A stretch of 64,000 nucleotides of DNA from Corydoras sp. C115 (GCA_019802505.1 JAFMOC010000159.1:2121001-2185000), one strand, 5' to 3'. Positions 22,212 to 32,982 are shown, counted from the first letter of the stretch. The notes: generated from the letters alone by a model not told the origin. Made by a program: numbers and translations.

Positions 22212-25200
22212 GACTGTGTGTGTGTGTGTGTGGGGGGGAGCAAAATGTTTTCTTCTTCCTAGGGGGGGGCCTAACAGAAAATAATTGAGAATCACTGCTT
22301 TTAAATCGACTACTCCAAATTGCCCCATATAGTGGTTGTGTGTGAGACAGAGAGTAAGTGAGTTACTGAGTGTGCGTGTCCAGTGATAGATCGGCACCCT
22401 TTCCTGGGTGTATTTGCCCAGTCCTCAAAACATTCTCCCCTTAGTTGACTAAGATGAAACACTAAGTTTACGTTTATCAACTTGTGTGTAAATAATAGGA
22501 AGAAGCATAAAATATTTGGTGGTTTACAGAACACCATTATTTGTTGAAAATAATAACATGAATCTTTAAAATTATGAGTGATTAATATAAAGTATTTTTA
22601 TAGTCAATGTTTTAAAAAATATCAGGGATATTTAATTTGGGCAGCAGTAGCTCTGTGGTTATAAAACTGAAATATTACATACTGTAGGTAAAGGCTAAAG
22701 CGGAGGTGTCAATTCTATACATTTGAGTCAGTTCCTGAAAGTTTTTGCACTGCTTACATTTTTTTCCACTGTTGTTGATTTTTACAATTGTCAGTTGTAC
22801 AGTTTTTTGTTAATGTAAATCCTATTAACAGGTGACTGATGGCTTGACATGGCAGGCACAGGGTTATTTTACCCCTTATTTATAAACTATGACAATATGT
22901 AAATGACAATAATGTCTCCTTGAATCCTATGACTAAGTCTGGCATTATGTGTGGAAATGATAAGTGAACTTTAGGTATATCACCACAATTCCTAGGTTAA
23001 TTCCACCGTAAAAATTAGATTAAAAATCCCACAGGTTTAAGAATAACAGATTTGCAGAGGTGAGATTAGGAGACACAATAGAAAAATCTGTGTGTGGAAG
23101 TGTGTATGTTTCTAAAATGTTATATTAAGTGAATTTCATAGTAAAGTGGAGAGTGGTGATGTTACTGAAGAGTGGCTGTTTTTAAGTGTGATGACAATTT
23201 GAGTACGATTCTCTAAAAGGTGTTATTTGTAAAGGCATAATGCCAAACAAGATTATTTTTTAATGTTTATAAAACAAAGATAAAAAAGACTGTAATAAAT
23301 GAATGAACAGTTGTGATTTTATTTATCTTTTAATGCTAAAAATGTAGTATTTTCATAATGAAGAAGCCATTTCTGTATGTGTGTATTTTTGACAATCAAA
23401 AAAAGTACAAAAAAAAGCAAGAAAAAACAGTATTGTATACAGAAATATTTATACTGAACAAAAACATAAAAAGGTAAAACTTAAATAACTTAATTTTTTT
23501 TTTGTATAAATATAAAATGATGCAAAAAGGTGATACAGGAAGGAACCTAAAAGTATTGTTTTAAATAAATGTTCTATTCTGTTCTACTGTTGTTTCATTT
23601 TGTCAATCACATAATTTAAACAAAATCTTTAGACCATTTGAACTGAAAAAAATAGTTTCTGAATCGAAAATCATTTCTGACTCGAATCGTGAACTCAAAA
23701 ATCGGAATCGAGAGATTCGCACCCCTAACATGAACGTTAAGAAAACTATAAAACATAGAACACATATAACCCGGCTGCAAGGTATACTGGGAAGTAGTAA
23801 TAATAATAATAATAATTGGTTGTAGTTATGGTACACAACAGTATGGCAGTCAATTACATTGACCCACCCATCATTATAAACAGTTTGATCGCAACATTCA
23901 TACGTCAATCACGATTTAACCAGATGAACAAATTTTGAATTAGCCAGTTCGTTTTCTGCAATAAAGTAAGTGGTTTTGAGAAGCCCCTTTATTTCTTCCT
24001 CACACTGCAGCTGCGCAACTTCAATAGTGTTAGCCATCGCATTTTTAGCTGAATCTGCCTCGCGCTTTATTTTCAGTGCTGCTGTATGAGAGAAACTAAC
24101 CGACGTTTTGTAGCATCAGCTGCTAGAATGGGGCGGGTTAGCTCAGTGGTAAGGGTGTTGGGCTAGCAATCTGAAGGTTGGGGGTTCAAATCCCAGGTCC
24201 ACTGAAGTTACCAGTGTCCTTGAGCAAGACCCTTAACCCTCATAGCTCCAGGGATGTTGTGATTAACCCTGTTCTCACCTTGTCAGTCGCTTTGGATAAA
24301 AGCGTCTGCTAAATGACCCAATTTATTTATTTATTTATTAGAAGGCACAGCACTGTACATTTTACAAATAGAGCAGCTCATTTCAGCGCTATTAGGTTTG
24401 AGCCAAGGATATATTCTTTCTGTGGATCCTGAGGATTAGTTAGGGCTGCAACTAACGATTATTTTGATAATAAAAATTTTTTTCCATGTCTTTACATTTA
24501 TAATTAATTATTTAGCAGACGCTTATCCAAAGCAACTTACAACTGAGAACCCCACAAGTCGGTAGTTATGAAGAACACCAGCTACACTGTAGAATTATTA
24601 AGCAGGTCAATAAATGTCTGGTTTTATTTACAGTATGAATTTAAGGCATTCAAGTAGCCCAAAAAGCAACTAAACACAAATCTCAAACAAACTGGCACAA
24701 TATGCAGTATAGTGTGAAAAAATTACTAGATTACACAAATTTGAGTCGCTCTAATATGTTACCTAATTCCCCTCTAAATGCAACTAATTCAACCTCACTC
24801 CCATAGAGTGCAGTGTCTTCACTCATATTTTGTCAAAAAATTAAAACGTGAAGATGGATCATTAATTACCACCATTGTGTACAAGCTGTATGTATTTATA
24901 AAGCACATTTAAACACTGCTTAATATAATTAAATGAAAATATAAAGTAACACACATTCTCTATCACTGTTATTATCCGGTTAACAACTAAAAACAGCATG
25001 AAGCGTGCTCTGCCGGTTCTCATAGTGTTACGTTTTACCATTACGTTAATTCACTTTAAAACTAAAGAAACTTGGGATATTGTAGTGATTTACTCTGCTG
25101 TTCAGCTTCATCCTTATCAGTGACTCCAACATGTTTAGTTTCAGGTGGTGGATCATCACCGTGGTGCTCCGTGCAGGTCAATTCATTTTTGCAGAGCTCG

Positions 25201-28200
25201 CACGTCCCACGTTCTTTATTTGTGTGAATGATTTAAATATACAGTCATATGCAAAAGTTTGGGCACCTCTATTAATCTTAATCATTTTTAGTTCTAAATA
25301 TTTGGGTGTTTGCAACAGCCATTTCAGTTTGATATATCTAAAAACTGATGGACACAGTAATATTTCAGGATTGAAATGAGGCTTATTGTACTAACAGAAA
25401 ATGTGCAATATGCATTAAACCAAAATTTGACAGGTGCAAAAATATGGGTACCCTTATCATTTTATTGATTTGAACACTCCTAACTACTTTTTACTGAAGC
25501 ACAAGATAAAACCGATTTACAAATTTATATCACACAACACACACACCTCACACTTTGACAAGCCATTTTAAAGGTTTTTTTTTATAAACTTTACCTTCTT
25601 AGTTGTCTTTTCGATAAATAAAATCCAATTTTTATGACTGCATTTATTGCATGCAGAAAATCATGAACAGCATTCAAATTAAGTTTTTTATTTCATATTT
25701 TAAGCCACTTAATTAGGATTAAAAAAGATGGATTTTTTTCTACTGCTGTGTGGATTGTATTTGCCTTGTATTTGATTGTATTTGTTTTCCTTTTTTCTGC
25801 ACAACCATAAATTTTAATCTTATTTTAACATTTAAATGCTTACTCAAAAACACTTCACTAAAATGCATAAATCTGAGGATAAATGCAAAACTGTACTTTA
25901 TAAATAATTAATACAAAAATTAGGTCAAACATGAGCTTCAGAAATCTTTTTCAATAATCAGTATTCATATAATAATTCAATATTCAGTATTAGTATTTAG
26001 GACAAGAATTTCTACCTCTTCTGCTGCAAACTTCAGTACAGCTGTAAATGGAGTGCTTTCGGGTACACTTAATCTGAAAAAGGAAGGAAGGAGGAAAAGG
26101 AGAAAGAAATTAGTTAAAATTTCACCACATAAAATATGCAAATTATTTAAAAGCTCGATGAGGTTTACTAGAAAAACAGAAACTCATTATATAAAACTTT
26201 GCGACACATCTCTGATCAAGTACATAGAAAAAAAATATAGATTCATGAAAATATTAAAGCTATGGAATAAGAGTTCTCACAGGCTCATTGTTCTGCTTTC
26301 ATTTTTTATATAGTGGCCACGCATTTTATATACACTTCCACACTCAGTATCTATACATTTGATTCCACTTAAAATATAAATTGTATAGTTTTACAAGTAT
26401 TGTCTGTAGTTCATCGCCTACTTCACATACTGTCTTCACAGCCTGTCAGTCTCCATTACTTCTAATTCAATAATGGCATGCTTTGACTTAAGGCCTACAA
26501 TAGGATCTAAAATTTAACAGAGGGGCCGGGCCAGGATCAGATTAATAGTATGCTGGCATGTGAACTAATATAAATTACATGGTTAAACTATTAAATTAAA
26601 TGTTAGGATCCTTAACAGGTATTAAAACATGAATATGTACCTAAAAACACCAAACTATAGTCATTGGAAGTCTACTTCCTTTAAGGATGAACCTGTACTC
26701 CAAAAGGAAAATACTACTTTTTAAATTACTTCTTCCAATTGAGAACTATTACAAAGACACAGCTGAATGTGACTTATTGTACCATTATGTAATGTGCAAT
26801 TGTGTAAGTACATTGCTTTCTCATTAGCTGGTTTAATGACTGACATCTATGATTGAGCAATTACATCAAATGCTTTCCTGGAGTAAACTCACCCTGTAGG
26901 AAGATGCTGTACTGTATTAGGAACTATTATAAAGGTGCTAATTGTAAACTGAAATATCTTGATTTTTTCAGACACCCATTGATCAGTTCTTATAAAAGTG
27001 TTTTGTTTTTTTCTCTTTTTTAAAGGTTTAAATAAAAAAAGTTCAAGTACATGTTCATTATTACAGTAGTAAAGTAAAGTACTGTAGTAGTACAGTAGTA
27101 AATACAGTAGTATTACGTACTAATGAAGAGTAATAAATAAGTGAATTTGGTGTTTCTAGGTTGTTTTAAGGTATTATGTATTACTTTTATTTTGTAGTAC
27201 AGGTTTACAATTACAGCAGTAACTAGAATAGTGCATTTCCTGAAGAAATTGTGTGTGATTGCAGAGTGGCCTTAGGTAGCACAGTGCATACATAAATCAA
27301 TGCAATACTTTTCACAAGGTGAAAAGTTGGCGTAGTCGGGTAATTGTCTCTTGATCACTCTGCGATTTCCAAAGACTGGTCTGGCTGCAGCCATCTCCGA
27401 CTCCAGCGAATTTCACTTTTGTAACTTTAAAAGTGGCCAAGTTACTGGTGTGCAAATATTAACATAATGCAAAGTGAAAGAGAATTTTGGTCGGTTAGAC
27501 AGGTTTCATAGCGTCATACAAGCAGTGGTCTCGCCAATGAGCTAGACGTGATCTGCAAAAAAATTGTCAATAGCTCAAAAATTGCACGAGAATGTAAGAA
27601 CCCAGACAAAAACAATGGACTAATAAAAATCATGAATGATAAAAGATAATGAATTAATGAAAATCTGTATTGGGCAGCATGGTAGCTTAGTGCTTAGCAC
27701 GTTTGCCTCTCAGTGCTGGGGATCCAGTTTCAAATCCCAATCTTTTTCCATGTTCTCCCTGTGACCATCTGAGTTTCCTCTGGATTCTCCGGTTTCCTTC
27801 CAGAACTTAAAAACATGGATTCAAGAAAATTTGACTGCTTTAAATGCCCCTATACAGTCTCTCTGTGTGTGTGTGCCAAGTGATAGATTGGTGCTCTGTC
27901 CTGGGTGTATCTGCATAGCACCCAAAACAATGATCATAGATGTGGATCCAGGTTCGAATCCCAATCTGGGTAGAGTGTGCATCCCCGTTCTCCCCGTGGG
28001 TTTCCTCTAGGTTCTCCGGTTTCCTCCCATAGTCCAAAAACATGGATTCAGGGCAAATCGACAGCTCTAAACTGCCTCTATATAGTCAGTGTGTGTGAGT
28101 GCCCAAAAAAAAAACGCATGGAATCAGAAAAAAAGTCAAAGCGCCAGCAGGAATGACAGTCAGTCTGAGATATGCATGCAGACAAACATTAAGAAAGAGA

Positions 28201-28467
28201 TAAAGAGACTGACACTAAGAGACGGCAAAAATAACTAGGATGAAGTGATAATATAAACATGGGGGTAGCTAATACAAATACAACTTTGCCTGAAATCAGA
28301 AAATGGAGTAGAATGCTGAGCTGTCACTTACACTTTGTAGGGAAGGCGGGGATCCGACGTCAGCGTGATTTTAAAAGTTACTTTCGACCTAACGCAAATA
28401 AAACACATATTAATCAACATTAAAAACATGACATGACTAACTAAGCCAAATAAATAATAACTTACAT
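18229..28467 (-). CDS. ufm1: UFM1, ubiquitin-fold modifier 1 (six exons)
   Basis: UFM1 is a small ubiquitin-like protein that is conjugated to lysines by UBA5, UFC1 and UFL1, chiefly on ribosomes at the endoplasmic reticulum. Coding exons (minus strand): 28467-28466 (only 'AT' of the start codon), 28388-28332, 26073-26016, 19748-19709, 18618-18586 and 18323-18229. All introns begin GT and end AG; the phases join to 285 nt, 94 residues plus stop. The protein starts 'MSKVTFKITLTSDP' and continues through 'VLSVPESTPFTAVL', 'FKVPAATSAIITN', 'DGIGINPAQTA' and 'LRIIPRDRVG', matching vertebrate UFM1 almost residue for residue. The conserved Val-Gly that becomes the conjugating C-terminus is present. 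After it comes an 11-residue tail, KGKCPAFILLA; human UFM1 has only Ser-Cys. Intron 3 is over 6 kb and full of repeats. No disabling change is seen, so I take it as functional. Confidence 0.95.
18419..18460. mobile_element. Possible Tc1-like terminus remnant
   Basis: 'actatattgccaaaaatact' resembles a common fish Tc1-like terminal repeat. No partner end or transposase follows. It lies in ufm1 intron 5, between exon 5 (18618-18586) and exon 6 (18323-18229). Confidence 0.35.
18703..18833 (-). mobile_element. SINE 3' half fragment in ufm1 intron 4
   Basis: Reverse complement of the SINE 3' part, from 'ttcatccattatctacagct' to 'ccaatctattgctgggca'. The tRNA-like head is missing. Confidence 0.75.
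19182..19529 (+). mobile_element. tRNA-derived SINE, full length, 13-bp TSD, in ufm1 intron 4
   Basis: Head 'cagtggcttagtggttagca', B-box region 'cggtttgaatccc', full body and a (gga t)n tail. The 13-bp repeat 'aactttatgtgac' lies at 19169-19181 and 19530-19542. It is in antisense orientation to ufm1. Confidence 0.88.
20100..20460. promoter_or_regulatory. Candidate conserved non-coding element in ufm1 intron 3
   Basis: A non-repetitive stretch with complex sequence, including an octamer 'atgcaaat' (20178-20185) and 'gcattaatagggaaagtgca'. There is no supported exon. The call is an inference from sequence texture only. Confidence 0.25.
20755..21545 (-). mobile_element. Non-LTR retrotransposon 3' end, clade unresolved, in ufm1 intron 3
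   Basis: Minus-strand C-terminal RT tail 'LLRSFFDTVVASAIFYGVVC' and 'ADRNRLDKLIRKASSVLGEP' (21422-21201), followed by the 3' UTR down to 'agacctttatttgtcccaca' at 20762-20781, the usual end of a widespread fish LINE. It is truncated upstream, where a hAT relic begins at 21562. Confidence 0.75.
21562..22297 (-). mobile_element. hAT (Charlie/ZBED-like) relic, copy 2, in ufm1 intron 3
   Basis: Right end 'ttgagaatcactg' and left end 'gtgtccttctcaaatag' match copy 1 at 2557-3833 in the opposite orientation. The interior 21720-21830 reads on the plus strand as 'RPVCLRCLKMLAADSI'-like sequence, a worn BED zinc-finger region of hAT transposases ('gtcttcgctgtcttaaaatg'). Very long G runs (21602-21618, 21636-21651, 22180-22210) sit inside. 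Confidence 0.6.
22303..22442 (+). mobile_element. SINE body fragment in ufm1 intron 3
   Basis: Matches the SINE middle from 'ctccaaattgccccatatag' through 'cctttcctgggtgtatttgc' to 'cattctcccc'. No head and no tail. Confidence 0.7.
22443..24126. other. AT-rich intronic DNA without recognised feature
   Basis: Low-complexity AT-rich sequence with a short (AAT)n at 23798-23817. No exon or mobile element that I can support. Confidence 0.5.
24127..24322 (+). mobile_element. tRNA-derived SINE with L2-like tail (V-SINE-like), in ufm1 intron 3
   Basis: A tRNA-like head with A box 'tagctcagtggtaagggt' and B box 'ggttcaaatcc' is followed by a central block 'gtgtccttgagcaagaccct' and the L2 tail 'gtcgctttggataaaagcgt' plus 'ctgctaaatga'. 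The shared tail is how such SINEs borrow the LINE machinery. It differs from the Mermaid/DANA-like family elsewhere in the window. An (attt)n tract follows. Confidence 0.82.
24490..24610 (-). mobile_element. L2 LINE 3' tail fragment
   Basis: 'atttagcagacgcttatcca' (24510-24529) followed by 'gcaacttacaactgagaa' and 'ccagctacactgtagaatta' is the L2 3' UTR in minus orientation, as at 29490. Confidence 0.75.
25241..25560. mobile_element. Tc1-like terminal fragment, non-coding
   Basis: 'cagtcatatgcaaaagtttg' then 'ggcacctc' is the terminus of a common fish Tc1/mariner family. The following 300 bp ('gacaggtgcaaaaatatggg') fit its subterminal region. No transposase or right terminus was found. Confidence 0.6.
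25561..27671. other. Intronic DNA around ufm1 exon 3; possible conserved stretch
   Basis: Contains ufm1 exon 3 (26073-26016). Otherwise AT-rich; 26750-26960 has 'ctcattagctggtttaatga' and 'gattgagcaattacatcaaa', which look enhancer-like. No other gene recognised. Confidence 0.35.
27672..28105 (+). mobile_element. Two SINE pieces in tandem, in ufm1 intron 2
   Basis: The first piece (27672-27932) starts 'gggcagcatggtagcttagt' and runs through the body. A second (27945-28105) starts within the head at 'ccaggttcgaatcccaatct' and repeats the body to 'gtgtgtgagtgccc'. Both are worn. They may be two insertions or a partial duplication. Confidence 0.75.
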
Positions 28468-28560
28468 GGTCCGGGTTCAGAGAAACGCGCGCAGTGTTTA
28501 CACTGAACCGGAAGCGGGGACCTGATGTACACGTCAGTATTTTCAGTCACTTGGTCATTC
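28468..28560 (-). promoter_or_regulatory. ufm1 5' UTR and proximal promoter
   Basis: Just upstream of the split start codon the DNA turns GC- and CpG-richer than its surroundings ('aaacgcgcgcag' at 28484-28494). It carries an ETS-type site ('accggaagcg', 28507-28516) and a CRE half-site (TGACGT on the minus strand, 28531-28536). No TATA box is seen. This composition suits a housekeeping promoter. The transcription start itself cannot be fixed from sequence. Confidence 0.6.
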
Positions 28561-28853
28561 AGTTTTTTTTAAATTTTTTTATTGTATTACATAACCTTTA
28601 AATTTACGTTGGATGTGACCCATACAGTACGAGCGCACACAGTAGATAACAATGACTTCTTTACCTCTTCTATTATAACGGTCAGGCAAAGACATAGGAG
28701 TCCCAAATTTACCGTAATAACTCGTTTGTACGTGCCTCCCAAACAGCGTGGTCACTACACCAAATGATGCAGAAAATAGTCAGGGATGTGGATCCAGATG
28801 CATCTCGGGAAGTGATGAACGTAAAGCAGAGTGGACATAATATACTTAACTAT

Positions 28854-29021
28854 GGAAGCCCGTTTCCGCCACTAAGAAGAAAAATAACAATAAAGTGACT
28901 CAGAATTCAGACACTTAATATCAGAATTCTGACTTTGTATTTCAGAATCCTGACTTAGTAAATCAGAATTCTGATTTACTTTTCCCCCCCTTCTTCTTAG
29001 TGGCGGAAATGGGCTTCCAAA
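28854..29021. mobile_element. Fold-back MITE, complete
   Basis: Inverted ends 'tggaagcccgtttccgccac' (28854-28873) and 'gtggcggaaatgggcttcca' (29002-29021) flank a 130-bp core containing several 'cagaattctg'-type palindromes. It lies about 390 bp upstream of ufm1 exon 1. No coding capacity. The transposon superfamily was not identified. Confidence 0.8.
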
Positions 29022-29078
29022 GTTAACTTAACAGACCTAAACAGGACACATATAATTCTGCCTTACTGTGCAAAGTGT

Positions 29079-29200
29079 TTGGGGCACTTGTGGAATTATG
29101 GAGTGCGGTGTTAAAAAAAATATTAATAAATATTAATAAAAATATTAATATTAATAATATTTATAAAGCCTTTAGAATGATAAATCTGAAAGACATATCA

Positions 29201-29272
<72 letters not shown>

Positions 29273-29409
29273 ATTTAGCAGACGCTTTTGGGGCACTTGT
29301 AGAATTATGGAGTGCGGTGTTAAAAAAAATATTAATAAATATTAATAAAAATATTAATATTAATAATATTTATAAAGCCTTTAGAATGATAAATCTGAAA
29401 GACATATCA

Positions 29410-29487
<78 letters not shown>

Positions 29488-29498
29488 TAAGTCATTTA
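29079..29498. repeat. Tandem duplication of a 210-bp unit with (AT)n arrays
   Basis: Two units start 'ggggcacttg' at about 29080 and 29290. Each has 'taaaaaaaatattaataaat', a 'cagaa' then (AT)n array (29205-29269 and 29414-29483) and the start of the L2 tail 'gtcatttagcagacgctttt'. In the first unit the tail is cut after that motif and the next unit begins. Confidence 0.9.
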
Positions 29499-29640
29499 GC
29501 AGACGCTTTTATCCAAAGCGACTTACAAATGAGAACACCACAAGTCAGAAGCCATGGAGAAAACCAACTATACTGTAAATTCATCAAACCTGATTGTTAT
29601 TCGATGCAGAAATGGTTCTGTATGCCAGAGTCAGTGACTA
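29490..29640 (-). mobile_element. L2 LINE 3' end fragment
   Basis: Tail motif then 'atccaaagcgacttacaaat' and 'catcaaacctgattgttatt', as in the copy at 4963. It ends at 29640 where a different LINE begins. Confidence 0.78.
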
Positions 29641-30073
29641 GAGGGTGTTAGCATCATCCTGTTAGCATCATCAAGCCAGACCACCATCAAGTTCAGCTCT
29701 TGCTGGATCGGTTTGCAACCAAGTGTGAAGCAGCTGGGATGAGAATCAGCACCTCCAAATCTGAGGCCATGTTTCTCAGTCAGAAAAGGGTAAAGAGTCC
29801 TCTCTGGGTCAGGGATAATATCTTGCCTCAAATGGAGGAGATTATGTATCCTGGGGGCTTCTTCACGAGTAATGATAGATGAAGATGGAGCAAGAGATTG
29901 ACAGGCGGATCTCTGCGGGGTCACCAGTGGTAGGGACCCTATACCAGTCTGTTGTGATGAAGAAGGACCTAAGCCATAAGGCACGGCTCTCTATTTACCA
30001 GTCAATCTACGTCACTACCCTCACCTGTGGTTATGAGCTTTGGGTAATGACCGAAAGAATGAGATCATGAATA
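29641..30073 (+). mobile_element. Non-LTR retrotransposon (I/Nimb-like), 5' piece of a split copy
   Basis: Plus-strand RT C-terminal region: 'LLDRFATKCEAAGMRISTSK' (29697-29757), 'SEAMFLSQKRVKSPLWVRDN', then after a shift 'MEQEIDRRISAGSPVVGTLY' and 'SIYQSIYVTTLTCGYELWVM' (29882-30050). A Tc1 element interrupts it at 30074 and the frame resumes at 31322. The clade name is tentative. Confidence 0.75.
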
Positions 30074-31321
30074 CAAACCGGATTCCAAAAAAGTTGGGAC
30101 ACTAAACAAATTGTGAATAAAAACTGAATGCAATGATGTGGCAATGACAAATGTCAATATTTTATTCAGAATAGAACACAAATAACAGATTAAATGTTTA
30201 AACTGAGAGAATGTATCAATGTAAGGGAAAATATGTTGTTTCAAAATTTCATGGCGTCAACAAATCCAAAAAAAGTTGGGACAAGGCCATTTTCACCACC
30301 GTATGGCATCCCCCTTCTTCTTACAACATTCAACAGATGACTGGGGTCAGAGGAGACCAGATTCTCAAGTTTATGAATAGGAATGCTCTCCCATTCATGT
30401 GTAATACAGGCCTCTAAATGTTCAATCGTCTTGGGCCTTCTTTGTTGCACTTTCCTCTTTATGATGCGCCAAATGTTCTCTATAGGTGAAAGATCTGGAC
30501 AGCAGCCTGGCCATTTCAGTACCTGGATCCTTCTCCTACGTAGCCTTGATGTTGTGATTGCTGCAGAATGTGGTCTGGCATTAGCTTGTTGAAAAATGCA
30601 GGGTCTTGCCTGAAAGAGATGACGTCTAGATGGAAGCATATGTTGTTCTAAAACCTGAAAACAGTTATCTGCATTATTGGTGCCTTTCCAGACATGCAAG
30701 CTGCCCATGCCACAAGCATTCATGCAACTCCATACAATCAGTGATGCAGGCTTCTGAACGGAGCGTTGATAACAACTCTTTGCACTGTAGAGCTTCAGCT
30801 GGCAACGGCGGATAGCACGGTGGATTGTGTTCACTGACAATGCTTTCTGGAAGTATTCCTGAGCCCATTCTGTTGTTTCCTTGACCATGGCATTTCTGTT
30901 TGAGGTGCAGTGATGTTTAAGGGCCCGGAGATCACGAGCATCCAGTAGAGTTTTATAGCCTTGACCCTTACGCATGGCGATTGTTCCAGATTCTCTGAAT
31001 CTTTTGATGATGTTATGCACGGTTGATGGCTTCTGAGAGACACTGACACTGATAGCTCTTTTTATACCCAATCATGTTGTCAATTGACCTAATTAGTGTT
31101 AATTGGTCTTCCAGCTGTTCATTATATGCTCAATTTCCTTTTTCCAGCCACTTATTCCTACTTGTCCCAAATTTTTTGGAATTTGTTGACACTGAAATTT
31201 TGATTCAACATATTTTTCCTTTAAAATGTTACATGTACTCAGATTAAACTTTTGATCTGTCATCTATGTTCTATTACAAATAAAATATTGACATTTGCCA
31301 TCTCCACATCATTGCATTCAG
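30074..31321 (-). mobile_element. Tc1-like transposon, right terminus lost, inserted in a LINE
   Basis: The left end 'caaaccggattccaaaaaag' is preceded by TA. The subterminal 'ctgaatgcaatgatgtgg' has its inverted partner 'ccacatcattgcattcag' at 31304-31321, but the outer ~55 bp of the right terminus are missing. The host LINE continues on both sides. Confidence 0.85.
30241..31071 (-). pseudogene. Tc1-like transposase with internal deletion and Asp-to-Ala change
   Basis: An open 276-codon frame, shorter than the usual 340. N-terminal 'QKPSTVHNIIKRFRESGTIA' is the DNA-binding region. At about residue 95 (near 30780) the protein jumps from 'LKLYSAKS' to 'CYQRSVQKPASLIVWSCMNA', losing the stretch with the first catalytic Asp. 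The second block reads 'FQQANARPHS' where active relatives have QQDNA, so that Asp is Ala. The Glu is kept in 'SPIENIWRIIKRK', 34 residues on. The frame is open but the catalytic triad is destroyed twice over, so cutting activity is not expected; DNA binding could remain. Confidence 0.88.
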
Positions 31322-31590
31322 TAATCTTTCATCTGAGAGAGACTCGGATTAGAGCCACTACTCCTCCACGTTGAAAGAAGCCAGTTGATGTGGTTCAGGA
31401 TTCTGGTAAGGATGCCTCCTAGGTGCCTCCCCAGGAAGGTGTTTCAGGCAAATTCAGCTCAGCTGGGAGGAGACCCCGGGGAAGACACACTGGATTATAT
31501 CTCCCAGCTGGTCTGGGAAGACCTCGGTGTTCCCACAGTTGAGCTGGGAAGTGGCTGGGATCTACTTGAGTTGCTGCCCTCGCTGACATG
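31322..31590 (+). mobile_element. Non-LTR retrotransposon (I/Nimb-like), 3' piece of the split copy
   Basis: Continues the LINE of 29641-30073. It reads 'LVRMPPRCLPRKVFQANSAQ' and 'YISQLVWEDLGVPTVELGSG' (31400-31560), the usual C-terminus of this family. About 100 residues between the pieces are missing. Confidence 0.72.
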
Positions 31591-31689
31591 TATATACACA
31601 TACACATATACAATATCAGAAGTAAAAAGACTACAGTGGCATCATTATATAGTATTGTATAATATAATATGTATAACGATACTATTGCA

Positions 31690-32640
31690 CTGAAAGACAT
31701 AGTAATGAATTAGTAAGTAAATGAATGAATCAATTAAATTGTTGTAGTTATTGCACACAAGTTCTGTTATTACACATTGAGTGATGTGTTGTACAGTTTG
31801 ATTGCCACAGGTAGAATTGACCTGTGGTACTCTGTGGTGCATTTAGGAGGAATGTGTCTCTGATTGAATGTGCTCTTGTATCTGACAAGGGTGTGGTACA
31901 GTGGGTTGGACGCATTGTCCATAAGGCCTTCAGATTAGACATAATTCTCCTCTCTGTTACTACTGTTAAGAGTCTAGCCCCACACCCACCTACCGCCCTT
32001 TGATCAGTATATTTAGTCTGTTAGCATCTGCCACCCTCAGCCTGCTGTCCCAGCATGCAACAGCATAAAGGATAACACTTGCCGCCACAGACATGTAAAA
32101 TATCCTGAGCATTGTCCTGCAGATGTTAAAGGACCTCAGATGCCTCAAAACATAGAGATGACTTCGGCCCTACCTGTAGGGAGTTTCAGTTTTTTTAGTC
32201 CAGTCCAGTTTATTGTCTATTTACACCCCCAAATATTTGCAGTCCTCCACAGCGTCCACCCTGACGCCATCGATGGACACAAGGGTCACTGGTGCCTTAT
32301 TCCACCTCAGGTCCACCACCAGCTCCTTTGTCTTTGTCACTTTGACCTTCAGATGATTCAGTTCGCACCATGAGACAAAGTCCTTCACTGTAGCCATGTA
32401 CTCGTCCACATTACCGTTGCTACTACTGTACATCCATCGCCAAGTCATCAGAAAATTTCTTAAGGTGTCTGGTCCCGGTCAGATAGCTGAAGGTTGTGGT
32501 GTAGAGGTAGAAGAGGAAGGGAGAGAGGACAGTTTCCTTTGGTCCCAGTGTTTCTGATTACTCTGTCCAACACACAATGCTACAGGTGCAAGTACTGAGG
32601 TCAGGTAGTCAGTAATCCAGGACACAAAGGGGGTGCATAT
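31690..32640 (-). mobile_element. Non-LTR retrotransposon 3' half, clade unresolved
   Basis: Minus-strand RT C-terminal region 'FVSWCELNHLKVKVTKTKEL' and 'VVDLRWNKAPVTLVSIDGVR', 'VDAVEDCKYLGV' (32448-32221), followed downstream by worn sequence for 'SVAASVILYAVACWDSRL'-like text (32090-32030). It belongs to the same broad group as 20755-21545. Stops and shifts are frequent. Confidence 0.7.
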
Positions 32641-32741
32641 AAAGCAAAAAATAAAGAAGACATGGATAGTTAAAGGAGCTCAATGAGTTCATAAAAGTTT
32701 TTATAGATCTGATTTTCATTCAGTTATTCTTTTATTTATAC

Positions 32742-32982
32742 ACCCAAGGACAGGAAGCTAATCTATTGCTGAGCACACTCACTCACACAGACTATATGGG
32801 GCAATTGAGAGCATTCAATTTACCTTGAATCCATGTTTTTGTAGAGGGAAGAAAGCAGAAACCCTGCAGGAAACCAACACAGACACAGGGATGCATGGAA
32901 ACTTCATCCAGACTGGGATTTGAATCTGAATCCCCAGCGCTGAGAGGCGAACGTGCTAACCACTAAGCCGCCATGCCACCCA
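32742..32982 (-). mobile_element. tRNA-derived SINE, worn
   Basis: Reverse complement of the family, with head 'gtggcatggcggcttagtgg' and body visible; the 3' end stops at 'ctatgtgggtgt'-like sequence near 32742. Confidence 0.75.

Noticed and set aside
24127..24200. tRNA gene
   Set aside because: A and B boxes are present, but the 3' side continues into a SINE body and L2 tail and no full cloverleaf closes.
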